From: Oscillospiraceae bacterium
GTDB lineage: Bacteria > Bacillota > Clostridia > Oscillospirales > UBA929
DNA: 14,589 nt
Direction: 5' to 3'
Assembly: GCA_031271525.1 (NCBI GenBank)
Contig: JAISVO010000024.1
Coordinates: forward strand, 1 to 14,589
Shown here: positions 1-7,330 of the stretch, piece by piece
Layout: every line of letters begins with the position of its first letter
How positions within the stretch are numbered: the stretch's first letter is position 1
Notes under the pieces: generated by a model
What the model was told of the DNA's origin: nothing
The model's database searches: none
The model's input: only the letters and a program-made list of their open reading frames with translations
Position numbers and translations under genes: made by a program

Positions 1-935
1 CGCTGAAAGAGGCCGGGCGGCTGACCAAAGCGTGGTTTGCGGGATGGTTCCCGTTTTCCGGACTACCCGCCCTTGCCGGGGTTGTTGGGTCGCTGATCGC
101 CGGGGGGCGGCGGCAGACCCTCAAGAAAATCCTGATCGGGGTCACGGTCACCATACCGCTGCTCGGAGTGTTGGTCACGCTTCTGGCCGGCGCGGACCGA
201 GTTTTCGGCTACTGGGCGGAAACCCTTCTCTCGGGCTGGAACCTTCCCTCGCTGATCCGGCATTTGTTCATTACCTTAGCCGCCGGCTCGCTCTTCTACG
301 CGTTTTTGTGGAAGATGAAATTTAACAAGCGGGATGACCCGGCGCCGCAGGGATCGGGCAGGATAGACGTCGTCATTTGCTGTATCGTGCTGGGAGCGGT
401 GTCGCTCCTCTACCTGCTCTACTGCGGCATTCAATTTACCTACCTTTTCGCCCGCGCCGGACTTCCCAACGGGCTGACCTATTCGGGGTACGCCCGCGAG
501 GGCTTCGCGCAGACTGTCGTCGTAACCGCCGTCAACCTCATCCTGTTCGGTCTCTTTCTCCGGTACGGGAAAAGCAGTAAACCCGTAAAAGCTCTGCTGG
601 CAGGGCTTTTAGGGCTTACAGGCGTGATTTTGGTTTCGGGCTGTGTCCGGCTGGGGCTGTATATCGAAGCCTATGGGCTGACGTGGCTGCGGTTCCTCTC
701 CGCGTGGTTTATCGTCTATTTAGCGGCGGTTTTGGTCATCTGCGCCGTTCGGATGTTCAGCGAGAAACTTCCGGCAATCGCCCTTGCGGCGCTTCTGCTG
801 CTTTGCTGGACGGTCGCGCTGGGCTACGCCAACCCCGACCGGTTTGTGGAGCGGTACAATGAGGGTCACGGGGCGCTGAGGGACCAACTCTCGCCGCTAG
901 ACCACAATGTCAAAAGGGAATACGGCGTATTTTAA
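1..935 (+). CDS. DUF4173/DUF4153-family polytopic membrane protein, C-terminal part (5' truncated by window edge)
   Basis: The frame is open from base 3 to the TAA at 933-935, giving 310 residues with no start inside the window that need be used; the gene begins upstream. It is dominated by hydrophobic segments: I count about seven likely membrane helices, ending with one just before the tail NPDRFVERYNEGHG. Features that resemble the DUF4173 family are the GLTYSGYAREGF segment after the third or fourth helix, the EAYGLTWLRFLSAWF segment near the end, and the NPDxFVxRYN tail. The cellular role of the family is not established; the protein sits in the cytoplasmic membrane. It is the only plus-strand gene and converges with the PilZ gene, leaving 20 bases between the two stop codons. 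Family assignment is from recognised motifs, not a search. Confidence 0.8.
   Translation, partial: LKEAGRLTKAWFAGWFPFSGLPALAGVVGSLIAGGRRQTLKKILIGVTVTIPLLGVLVTLLAGADRVFGYWAETLLSGWNLPSLIRHLFITLAAGSLFYAFLWKMKFNKRDDPAPQGSGRIDVVICCIVLGAVSLLYLLYCGIQFTYLFARAGLPNGLTYSGYAREGFAQTVVVTAVNLILFGLFLRYGKSSKPVKALLAGLLGLTGVILVSGCVRLGLYIEAYGLTWLRFLSAWFIVYLAAVLVICAVRMFSEKLPAIALAALLLLCWTVALGYANPDRFVERYNEGHGALRDQLSPLDHNVKREYGVF
587..610 (+). repeat. Terminator-like inverted repeat inside the DUF4173 coding region
   Basis: AAAAGCTCTGC (587-597) pairs with GCAGGGCTTTT (600-610), an 11-base arm with one G-T wobble and a 2-base centre, so about ten pairs could form in RNA. It ends in four T on the plus strand and reads through coding sequence for a Leu/Ala/Gly-rich membrane helix. 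It is symmetric enough to form on either strand. It may be chance from repeated GCT/CTG codons. Confidence 0.4.
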
Positions 936-964
936 TGATCTCCGGCTAGCCTTTTTTATTTTTT
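912..964. terminator. Possible weak terminator between convergent genes
   Basis: The two genes converge with 20 bases between stops. On the plus strand there is an AATAC-GGC-GTATT hairpin over the DUF4173 stop region and an 8-base palindrome GGCTAGCC (944-951) followed directly by TTTTTTATTTTTT. An outer AAAAGG (912-917) could pair with CCTTTT (950-955). The palindrome alone has no room for a loop, so the stem is weak; the T tract is the best evidence. For minus-strand transcription no T tract follows a stem. I regard this as plausible only for the plus-strand gene. Confidence 0.3.
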
Positions 965-1492
965 CATCACCAAGCTGCACCCGTATTCGGTGAACTCGGA
1001 GCTGGTGTCAAGGGAGTTGACGACCTCGGCGAGCAGCTGCGTATGTTTTTCGCCGATCTTCAGCCGCAGCGCGAAGATGCTTCCGATTGCCATCGTGTGC
1101 CAAGGGGCGCGGATCCGCACGCCGCCGGCGCTGATGTTGATCAGATGGACTTGGATGGGGGTTTGCAGCCGGGTTGTTCCGATGTGTTCGATCACCGCCA
1201 ACCCATCCAGCTTATAGCGGGTGCTCCGGCGGTTTTCCTTCTCTTTGCCATGATACAGGGCGAGGGTCACGAACTTTCCGCCCCGCGCGCGTATCGTCGC
1301 CATAAATTCATAAGGGGTGGGGGAGGTCAGTATGATGACCTTGCAAGTTTCGCCGTTGATCAAGTCGGGGTGCGCCCGTACCTCGATCTCCATCGCGTCG
1401 GAGTAAGAATCCGCGATGGTCGTTTCCGTCATCAGCTCGTCTTTCAGATTGTAGATGTATGCCTTGCATCCGTCCAGCGATTGCGTTGCCAT
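956..1492 (-). CDS. PilZ domain protein (c-di-GMP receptor)
   Basis: This 178-residue protein has both halves of the PilZ c-di-GMP signature: the RRSTR segment (R88 and R92 form RxxxR) and NISAGG (N119, S121, G123, G124) in the D/NxSxxG position. Residues 1-82 probably form a YcgR-N-like beta domain ahead of the PilZ barrel (about 86-175); no catalytic domain is fused. PilZ proteins bind cyclic di-GMP and pass the signal to a partner; the partner here is unknown. There is no signal peptide or membrane helix, so it is cytoplasmic. The ATG at 1490-1492 is preceded by GAGGA with a 6-base gap. It lies 47 bases after the CDF gene, on the same strand, and may be the last gene of that unit; I found no convincing promoter in the gap. 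No GGDEF, EAL or flagellar gene is in the window. Confidence 0.88.
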   Translation of the reverse strand: MATQSLDGCKAYIYNLKDELMTETTIADSYSDAMEIEVRAHPDLINGETCKVIILTSPTPYEFMATIRARGGKFVTLALYHGKEKENRRSTRYKLDGLAVIEHIGTTRLQTPIQVHLINISAGGVRIRAPWHTMAIGSIFALRLKIGEKHTQLLAEVVNSLDTSSEFTEYGCSLVMKK

Positions 1493-1539
1493 GTCGATTC
1501 CTCACTATTGTCCAATCAGTATGTCTTTACCTTTGAGCG

Positions 1540-2439
1540 TTAAATACACGACGCCAATGTACAGTCCTCACCCGGCGTCTCAAACTCAATGGTCGCGTGT
1601 TCCGCGCCCAATTCCGCCAGCAGGGCGCGCACGGTGCCTTTCAGCGCCGCCAAGCCGTCCGGCGGGAGGACTTCGGCGAGGACGAGATGAACGGTGAGGA
1701 TCACCGTCTCCTCATCGAGCGACCAAATGTGGAGGTCGTGGAGAGCGCTTACCTGCCGGAGCGCCGTCAGCTTTGCCGCTATCTCCTCCCGGTCAAGTTC
1801 GGCGGGGGTGCCTTGCAGCAGGATCGGCAGTACCTGCCGGATGTTCCGGAAGACGTTGGTCAGCACAAAGACCGCGATGACGACCGACAGGATCGGGTCG
1901 ATTACGGTCAGTCCGGTGAAGTGGATGACGGCCGAACCGACCAACACGGCGGCCCAACCCAGTACATCCTCCAGAAGGTGGAGGGAGACGACCTTTTCGT
2001 TGACCGACGCGCCCTTACGGGTACGCAGCGCCGCAGCGCCGTTGACCAAGATACCGATGACAGCGAGGAGGAACATCCCGCCGGCGTTGGTTTCCTGCGG
2101 CGTAAAGATCCTCGGGACCGCTTCGGTGAGGATGTAGACGCTCCCGACCGACAGGACCACCGCGTTGATGATCGCGCCCAGCAGGGAGACGCGTGTGTAG
2201 CCATAGGGGTACTGCTTGTTGCTGCCCTTGCGGGCACGCTTTTGAAAATACCATGCGAGCCCGAGCGACAGGCTGTCCCCGAAATCGTGCGCGGCGTCCG
2301 ACAGGATCGCGACGCTGTTGGTGAACAGTCCGCCGACCAGCTCGACAACGGTGAAGGAGAGGTTGAGGAAAAACGCCGCGCCGATATGCCCGCCGCCGTG
2401 GTGACGCGTATGATCGTGGTGGCCGTGGGTGTGCGGCAT
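1540..2439 (-). CDS. CDF family cation (zinc-type) efflux transporter
   Basis: This 299-residue protein is a cation diffusion facilitator, an inner-membrane metal/proton antiporter that exports divalent metal from the cytoplasm. The N-terminus is His-rich (residues 3-18). The transport site is visible as HDFGD in the second helix (H51, D55) and HLLED in the fifth (H154, D158); this HxxxD/HxxxD pair is the arrangement of zinc-selecting CzcD/ZnT-like members. Six membrane helices fall between about residues 18 and 200, followed by the cytoplasmic domain with HDLHIWSLDEE (234-244) and HATIEFE near the end. Length matches the family. Start ATG at 2437-2439 has AGGAGG 8 bases upstream. It begins 20 bases after the ParB/BMP gene and is probably co-transcribed with it. 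The last residues (EDCTLASCI) carry two Cys, a possible extra metal ligand. Confidence 0.93.
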   Translation of the reverse strand: MPHTHGHHDHTRHHGGGHIGAAFFLNLSFTVVELVGGLFTNSVAILSDAAHDFGDSLSLGLAWYFQKRARKGSNKQYPYGYTRVSLLGAIINAVVLSVGSVYILTEAVPRIFTPQETNAGGMFLLAVIGILVNGAAALRTRKGASVNEKVVSLHLLEDVLGWAAVLVGSAVIHFTGLTVIDPILSVVIAVFVLTNVFRNIRQVLPILLQGTPAELDREEIAAKLTALRQVSALHDLHIWSLDEETVILTVHLVLAEVLPPDGLAALKGTVRALLAELGAEHATIEFETPGEDCTLASCI

Positions 2440-2459
2440 ACGCTGTTCCTCCTCTCTGT

Positions 2460-4160
2460 TTATCCCTCATAAATTTCCGCCAGCGCGTTTTCCTCCACCG
2501 GGACGACCGTGCCGTCGATCAGGGCGTTGCGGAAGGCGGCTAGGCTCACGGACGCGCCTATTCCGGCGGACGTTGGGTGGACGCCGAGGACGCCGCTGTC
2601 AAGACCCAGACGGAAGTGCGTCTTCTCCGGGGGAGACCCGCTCTCGATGATCCCCCGCGTCAGCTTCCGGTAGAACTCCTCCCAGTGCCAAGCCGCCGCC
2701 GCGAGCGTTTCGGTCAGCTGCCCGGACGGGCTGAGGGAGCACAAATGCGCGTAAACCCCGGGGAAGGACTTGATCGGGGGTCGGAACGCCCCGAACGGGG
2801 GGTTCGGCAGAAAGACGGTGTCCACCCCTCTCTCGCCCCATGTGCGGAGAAGCTCTGCCGGGTATTCGCCCGGTTTGCCCGCGTAGACCCGAAGATAGGG
2901 GCGGGCCGCCCGTGCGCCCTGCGCGAACGCTTGCAGATCGTGCCGTCTGCCGCTGAAATCCCGGGGAAACCGCACCCATCCGATCCGCGCCGAGCGGGAC
3001 AGGGTTCCGGCGAGGACCCCCATCAGGAAGGAGGCTCCCTCGGTGTTCGCGAAGTATGTCCCGGTCACCCCCACCGGTTCCTCATGGTAGAGCAATACCG
3101 ACGCGTTCCGGTTCTCCAAGGCGACCCGCAGAGCAAGCCCCGAGAGGACGGGATCGGTGGCAAAGACGAGGTTCGCCTTGCCGAGTTCGGGAAGCTCATG
3201 GTTGTCCCCCCGCAGACCGTCGATGACCGTAAGCGGCAGGTCGGGGAATTCCCGGCGGAGGGCATACCGGCCGATGTCGTGCGCCGCTGTCGAAAGCCTT
3301 GTCTTCACCGTGCCGCGATGGAGGAACGCCACCTGTGGCGGCGCGCCCCGCAAAAGGCGGCGGCTGCCCGGTTCGGAGGGATCGGACACCGTCTTGACCG
3401 GAGCGGGATGTGCCAGCATTTCCCATTGCGGGCGGCAGCGGGCGAGGTTGTCAATATCGTCGTAAGGATAAATCTTCGCGTACTGCCAAAAGGCGTCGCC
3501 TGTGGTGATGGCGGGTATAGACTGATGGAAACCCTGCCGGTGGTACTCAGTGCGGAAATCGGTAAACGCGCTTTCGAGCTTTTCCTCGTCTCCGCCGGTC
3601 AGCGCGCGGAGCTCGGTCACCCTCCCCGGTTTGGAAAACCACATATGCCGGATAACTCTCCGTTTATTCTCCCCCAGAATCTCGAAAAACACCTCGTGTT
3701 CGGGCGATGTCGCCCCCGACTGCGGGAAAAGGCGGGTCACCTCGGCGAAGAGGGAATACATCGACAAAACCCGGGCGACGCTGACCCGCTTATGGCCTTC
3801 CAAAACGTAATAGTAGCCCAGATACTCATAAACCCGGATCGGGTCGGTGATCCCCTTTTGGAGTGAGGAGTTGTACAACGCTTCCCACTTGGCGGCAAAT
3901 TCGCTCTCTTCCTTCAGGAGCGGCATGAAGTCCCCGGACAGCGCTCCGGCCCGTCCGGCGGCGTAGGTCCCCTTGACCTTCTTCAGGGGCACTTCGTACA
4001 ATCCCAGCGGCATTTCCCCGCACATTTCGGTCAGCAGCGGTTCCAGCACGGTCAGAAGCCCGGACTCGCGGTGACCCTGCCGCTCCGCGACAAACCGGCG
4101 GCCCTGCCGGAGCGCCTGTCGGTAACTCTCGTGGGCGCTCGGCGCCGAGTAATCCATCAT
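2460..4160 (-). CDS. ParB-like domain plus BMP/PnrA-type ligand-binding domain protein, cytoplasmic
   Basis: The protein has 566 residues and two recognisable parts. Residues about 50-135 resemble the ParB/sulfiredoxin-like fold: PLGLYEVPLKKVKGT, then EFAAKWEAL, then YYYVLEGHKRVSVARVL, the last being the ParB-like GHKR box (122-125). Residues about 275-560 resemble the BMP (Bmp/PnrA) substrate-binding family, with the typical TYFANTEGASFLMGVLAGT stretch (367-385) followed by ARIGWV. BMP proteins normally bind nucleosides outside the cell for an ABC transporter. Here there is no signal peptide, no lipobox and no ABC transporter genes, so I infer an intracellular ligand sensor. I recall similar two-domain proteins in Clostridia annotated as BMP-family binding proteins. 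The TAG of the upstream gene (4161-4163) abuts the ATG; a second in-frame ATG at 4155-4157 fits the GGCGG ribosome site about equally well. Confidence 0.72.
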   Translation of the reverse strand: MMDYSAPSAHESYRQALRQGRRFVAERQGHRESGLLTVLEPLLTEMCGEMPLGLYEVPLKKVKGTYAAGRAGALSGDFMPLLKEESEFAAKWEALYNSSLQKGITDPIRVYEYLGYYYVLEGHKRVSVARVLSMYSLFAEVTRLFPQSGATSPEHEVFFEILGENKRRVIRHMWFSKPGRVTELRALTGGDEEKLESAFTDFRTEYHRQGFHQSIPAITTGDAFWQYAKIYPYDDIDNLARCRPQWEMLAHPAPVKTVSDPSEPGSRRLLRGAPPQVAFLHRGTVKTRLSTAAHDIGRYALRREFPDLPLTVIDGLRGDNHELPELGKANLVFATDPVLSGLALRVALENRNASVLLYHEEPVGVTGTYFANTEGASFLMGVLAGTLSRSARIGWVRFPRDFSGRRHDLQAFAQGARAARPYLRVYAGKPGEYPAELLRTWGERGVDTVFLPNPPFGAFRPPIKSFPGVYAHLCSLSPSGQLTETLAAAAWHWEEFYRKLTRGIIESGSPPEKTHFRLGLDSGVLGVHPTSAGIGASVSLAAFRNALIDGTVVPVEENALAEIYEG

Positions 4161-5078
4161 CTATCCGCCGTATTTCTGCAGCAGGGCCGCTTCGTCCAAG
4201 TTCTCCGGCTCGGGGTACACGAACCATTCCTCTTCATGGGTGGCGCTCTGCCCGTCCATCAGGGTGGACAGGGGAGCGAGGCTCTCTATCTCAATGAAGT
4301 GCTTGTTGGTGTAGGTCTCAAAGTTGCATCCGTAGTCGGGGTACTCGGCGCTCGGCAGGGAGTTCCACATCTTCTTGAAGACAACCCCCTTGTTGTGGTA
4401 GAGCGCGTAGCCCGGACGATTGTGGGTGCCGACCTTGAGGGGGCGGGGAGTCTTGTCGGGGCGCAGGGCGACAAACTCGTCGCTCCATGTCAGGCGGCGG
4501 TCGCCCATATCGGTATACGGCCAGACGACAAAGACGCGGTCGGGGAGGAGGGCAATCTCCTGCTTTGATTGGGGGAAGACCTCCACGCCGCCGGTCGCGA
4601 GCTGGGTGATCGCCCACGGCGCGATGGTGACGACCCCGCCGCCGACGTTTTGGATGCGGTGGCGTACCGAAACCCTCGCCCGTTCGGGGTCCATCCGCAC
4701 CTCCATCGTGAACTGGAGGCGGGTGCCCTTTTGGGCCGGAGGGGTGAGAATGCACCCGTTGGCGGTGATTGCGGTTTCCACAGTCTCATCGTCGGGATAA
4801 TATGAGTTGACGGTATGTTCGGGGCTTCCCCACAGGCGGTGGCCGCCGAGCAGGTGATAGGTGTCGCCTTTGCCAAAGGCCAGATCCAGCCCGGGGACGT
4901 GAATATCCGCCGCCCCTTCCGGATCGGTCCAGAACAGGTTCTCGCCGCCGCACAGGGAGAGGTGGATGATCCGGGGTCCGAGACCCGTCGTCGCGTAAAG
5001 CTCGATCAAACCGTTCGTGACATGGACACAGGCGCCGAAAGTCTCATATTGCTCCGCTTTGGTAACGGTTACCGGCAT
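4161..5078 (-). CDS. DUF4380-like protein with galactose-mutarotase-type fold
   Basis: This 305-residue protein looks like the DUF4380 group of the aldose 1-epimerase/galactose mutarotase-like superfamily, whose members bind carbohydrates in a beta-sandwich. Supporting segments are GPRIIHLSLCGGENLFW (34-50), GGHRLWGSPE (78-87), VTIAPWAITQL (150-160), and the end of the fold with NFETYTNKHFIEIESLAPL (252-270) and THEEEWFVYPEPE (280-292). The conserved His and the late Glu residues are in places expected for sugar contacts, but I cannot assign a catalytic set, so activity is unproven. There is no signal peptide. It is the first gene after the promoter at 5111-5139; AAGGGGG (5087-5093) sits 8 bases before the ATG. 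It abuts the ParB/BMP gene, suggesting joint function. The substrate is unknown. Confidence 0.72.
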   Translation of the reverse strand: MPVTVTKAEQYETFGACVHVTNGLIELYATTGLGPRIIHLSLCGGENLFWTDPEGAADIHVPGLDLAFGKGDTYHLLGGHRLWGSPEHTVNSYYPDDETVETAITANGCILTPPAQKGTRLQFTMEVRMDPERARVSVRHRIQNVGGGVVTIAPWAITQLATGGVEVFPQSKQEIALLPDRVFVVWPYTDMGDRRLTWSDEFVALRPDKTPRPLKVGTHNRPGYALYHNKGVVFKKMWNSLPSAEYPDYGCNFETYTNKHFIEIESLAPLSTLMDGQSATHEEEWFVYPEPENLDEAALLQKYGG

Positions 5079-5110
5079 GACAAAAGCCCCCTTAAAGTTG
5101 TGGTAAGGCT

Positions 5111-5139
5111 ATTATACCCAATCTATGGGGATTTGGCAA
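5111..5139 (-). promoter_or_regulatory. Sigma-A-type promoter for the DUF4380-BMP-CDF unit
   Basis: Read on the minus strand there is TTGCCA (5134-5139), exactly 17 bases, then TATAAT (5111-5116), a near-consensus housekeeping promoter. The -35 box lies inside the last codons of the CapA gene and its TAG lies in the spacer. The expected start of transcription is near 5104, giving a leader of about 26 bases, too short for a riboswitch. No terminator separates it from the upstream gene, so read-through from the long upstream unit is also likely. Confidence 0.8.
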
Positions 5140-7330
5140 GAGGCAAAACGTTTCCGTCCTCCGTAATAAGCGCGTTCGGCGAGCGGTCCCGCCACTCCTG
5201 CAGCAGCGAATCCCGCTGATCGGGGTCGGACAGGGAGACGAGGTTGCGCGCCTCGACGCGGCAGGGGACGGCTTGCATCGCGACCTTTCCGTTATGGAGG
5301 CGGAGGATGGCGAAGCCCGTATTGTCGTTTGGGTTCCGCATCAGGAAATTCCCGAGGCTGTAGGCGATGGGCGTTCCGTTATAGACCTCGAAGCTCTGCA
5401 CGACGTGGGGATGCGCCCCGAGGACGGCGTCCGCCCCGGAATCCGCCAGCGCATGGGCGGTGCGGATCTGCTCCTCGCTCGGGAGGAACTCATATTCCTC
5501 CCCCCAGTGTATGTACGTAATTACGTAGTCGTAAGCTTCCTTCGCCTTCCGTATCGCCGCCGCTAAGAGTGTCGTGTCGTAGCACATCAGCAGTCCGGGC
5601 CGGTCCTCCTTCGCGTACCATTCCATATTGGGCGCGTGCTGGCACGCCGCTAGGAACGCGACCGTTTCGCCGTTCACCGTGAAAACCGCCGGTTCGGAAG
5701 CCTGCCCGAGGTCGCGCCCCCCGCCGGCGGCGGCGATTCCGGCGGCCGCGAGCCGGTCGAGGGTGTCGAAGAACGCCTCGGTGCCGTAGTCTATCGTGTG
5801 GTTGTTTGCCACCGAGACGCCGTCCGCGCCCACTGTGTCCCGCAGGAAGGGGAGGATCGCGGGGTCCGCGCGGAGGGTGTAGTCTTTGCCCGGCCAAGGC
5901 GTGCCCATGTTGCTGACCGCCGACTCCAGATTCATCAGGGCTATGTCGGCGTCCCGGAATATCTTCGCGACGCCTTCGTCGATCAGCGCCTCCGGTCCGC
6001 CGGCTGAAAAGACCTCGCCCAAGATCCCGTAGATCGCGACATCCCCGCCGACCGCGATGTCGATGACGGAGCTATGGTAGACGGGAACCCCGTTATCGTC
6101 AACGGCGCCGGCCAAAGCCGACGCCGCTAAGGGCACGTTGTTCCGCTCTTCGGGGCAGTAGACGGCGGCGGCGTCCATCAGGGGTGCGAGCCATTTCCGG
6201 TGACCCCGCAAGGAGTTGCCGTCGATAAACTGGCGGTCCATAAAGACGAATCGCTCGTATTTTTTGTAGTAGGGGGGCATTCCGACGCCGCAGAGGATGT
6301 TGAAGCCCCCCGCGAGGATGGCCTCCGCCTTTTCTCCGCCGTGCTCCGGCCATTCGCCGTAGGGATAGATAAATATCCGTGTGTCGCCCACAAGCGGACC
6401 GACTTCATCCCGCCAGCGCCGGATGTCGCTCTTCACTTTTTCGGCGTCCACCTTGTCGCTCTTGAGGTGGAAGTGGCTGTAGCTGTGCGACCCAAAGTAC
6501 CAGCCGGCGTCCAGAAGCGCCTGCACGACGGGCTTCACGGCTTCAATCTCGCTTTCGCGGTTTGGGCTGCCCGCCTGCGTGCGGTACCCGAGGATTCCGT
6601 CGAAGCCGGTGATCGACAGTAGCCCCTTCGCCCCGAAGGGGGAGAAGTCGGGGTGCTCCTCGACGAAAGCCTCCAGCAGCGGGATGACGTCGTTGTCGTA
6701 GGTCACCAGCAGACTTCCGTCCGGCTGTTTCGTCTGCATCGCGAGCTTGCCGTTTTCGTCGAGAATGACTTTGTCGCAGATCCCTTTACCGAGGTTTTGG
6801 TGGTAGTAGTTGATGTCGTCGAAGCTGATAACAATCGGCTTTTTCCCGACCGGAACCTGAATCGGTTTGCCGACAATCGTGCCGTCCGCGCCAACCTCGT
6901 TGTAGTCGTTGAGGTTGACCAGCACGAAGTCGTTCCTGTGCAGCTCCTCCAGTGAGGACCAAAACTCCCGGGGGCCGACGCAGACCTCGTCCAAGTCGTC
7001 GCCGTAGCTCGTTTGGAACGCGACCTCCGGGAAGGCGTTGAGAAAGTGGTAGAAGACGTGATAGAGCGCGCCGTCGTAGCTCTCGGTCGCGATCGGCGAG
7101 GGCGAGGGCGAAGGCGCGGGAGTCGGAGTCGGGCTGGGCGTCTGTTCCGGCGAAGGCGGCGGCTCTTGAGCGGGCGGCGGGTCGGGGGAGGGGAGGACAT
7201 CGGGTACCGGTGAGTCTTCGGCGCTCGGCGTCGTCATTTGCGGGGTGGGGGAGCCCGGGGGCGGCGCGCAGGAAGAGAGCAGCGCGAATAGGAGTGCCGC
7301 GGCGAGGATTCTCTTAGCCATTCTGTTCAT
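5123..7330 (-). CDS. Lipoprotein with polysaccharide-deacetylase domain fused to CapA/PgsA-like domain
   Basis: The 735-residue product starts with a lipoprotein signal: charged start, hydrophobic stretch, and lipobox LLSSC with C21 as lipidation site. Residues 22-80 are a Pro/Ser/Thr linker. Residues about 85-385 form a polysaccharide-deacetylase-like (NodB-type) domain: SFDD (169-172, metal/acid Asp pair) and HSYSH (282-286, metal His pair). Residues about 424-700 form a CapA/poly-gamma-glutamate synthesis-type metallophosphatase-like domain: GGD (428-430), NLES (467-470), ANNHTIDYG (508-516), HWGEEYE (608-614), GAHPHVVQ (638-645) and YSLGNFL (657-663). Typical CapA proteins are about 350-450 residues, so the N-terminal half is an addition. 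It should act on the outer face of the membrane on wall or capsule polymer. The ATG overlaps the end of mutY by 17 bases; a second ATG at 7319-7321 is an alternative start. The reading frame is intact. Confidence 0.88.
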   Translation of the reverse strand: MNRMAKRILAAALLFALLSSCAPPPGSPTPQMTTPSAEDSPVPDVLPSPDPPPAQEPPPSPEQTPSPTPTPAPSPSPSPIATESYDGALYHVFYHFLNAFPEVAFQTSYGDDLDEVCVGPREFWSSLEELHRNDFVLVNLNDYNEVGADGTIVGKPIQVPVGKKPIVISFDDINYYHQNLGKGICDKVILDENGKLAMQTKQPDGSLLVTYDNDVIPLLEAFVEEHPDFSPFGAKGLLSITGFDGILGYRTQAGSPNRESEIEAVKPVVQALLDAGWYFGSHSYSHFHLKSDKVDAEKVKSDIRRWRDEVGPLVGDTRIFIYPYGEWPEHGGEKAEAILAGGFNILCGVGMPPYYKKYERFVFMDRQFIDGNSLRGHRKWLAPLMDAAAVYCPEERNNVPLAASALAGAVDDNGVPVYHSSVIDIAVGGDVAIYGILGEVFSAGGPEALIDEGVAKIFRDADIALMNLESAVSNMGTPWPGKDYTLRADPAILPFLRDTVGADGVSVANNHTIDYGTEAFFDTLDRLAAAGIAAAGGGRDLGQASEPAVFTVNGETVAFLAACQHAPNMEWYAKEDRPGLLMCYDTTLLAAAIRKAKEAYDYVITYIHWGEEYEFLPSEEQIRTAHALADSGADAVLGAHPHVVQSFEVYNGTPIAYSLGNFLMRNPNDNTGFAILRLHNGKVAMQAVPCRVEARNLVSLSDPDQRDSLLQEWRDRSPNALITEDGNVLPLAKSP
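7094..7141 (-). repeat. Hexamer repeat encoding eight X-Pro dipeptides
   Basis: Eight consecutive six-base units encode Thr/Ser/Ala-Pro dipeptides (residues 64-79) in the linker of the CapA fusion lipoprotein. On the plus strand the units read as variants of GGCGAG, including two adjacent exact copies plus near copies, followed by two GGAGTC. This is a low-complexity wall-spanning linker that could vary in length by slippage in whole dipeptides without breaking the frame. Confidence 0.75.

Noticed and set aside
168..935. DUF4173 gene starting with ATG at 168
   Set aside because: The frame stays open to the left edge with membrane-helix sequence that belongs to the same protein, so the true start is outside the window.
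1493..1539. Promoter between the CDF and PilZ genes, including a flagellar-type one
   Set aside because: No pair of boxes with acceptable spacing was found in the 47 bases; only the ribosome site is clear.
1597..2472. 291-codon plus-strand open frame opposite the CDF gene
   Set aside because: Charged low-complexity shadow of a clear membrane transporter gene.
2577..3866. 429-codon plus-strand open frame opposite the ParB/BMP gene
   Set aside because: It is Arg/Pro/Gly-rich with no family motif and lies wholly antisense to a gene with recognisable domains; long antisense frames are expected at this GC content.
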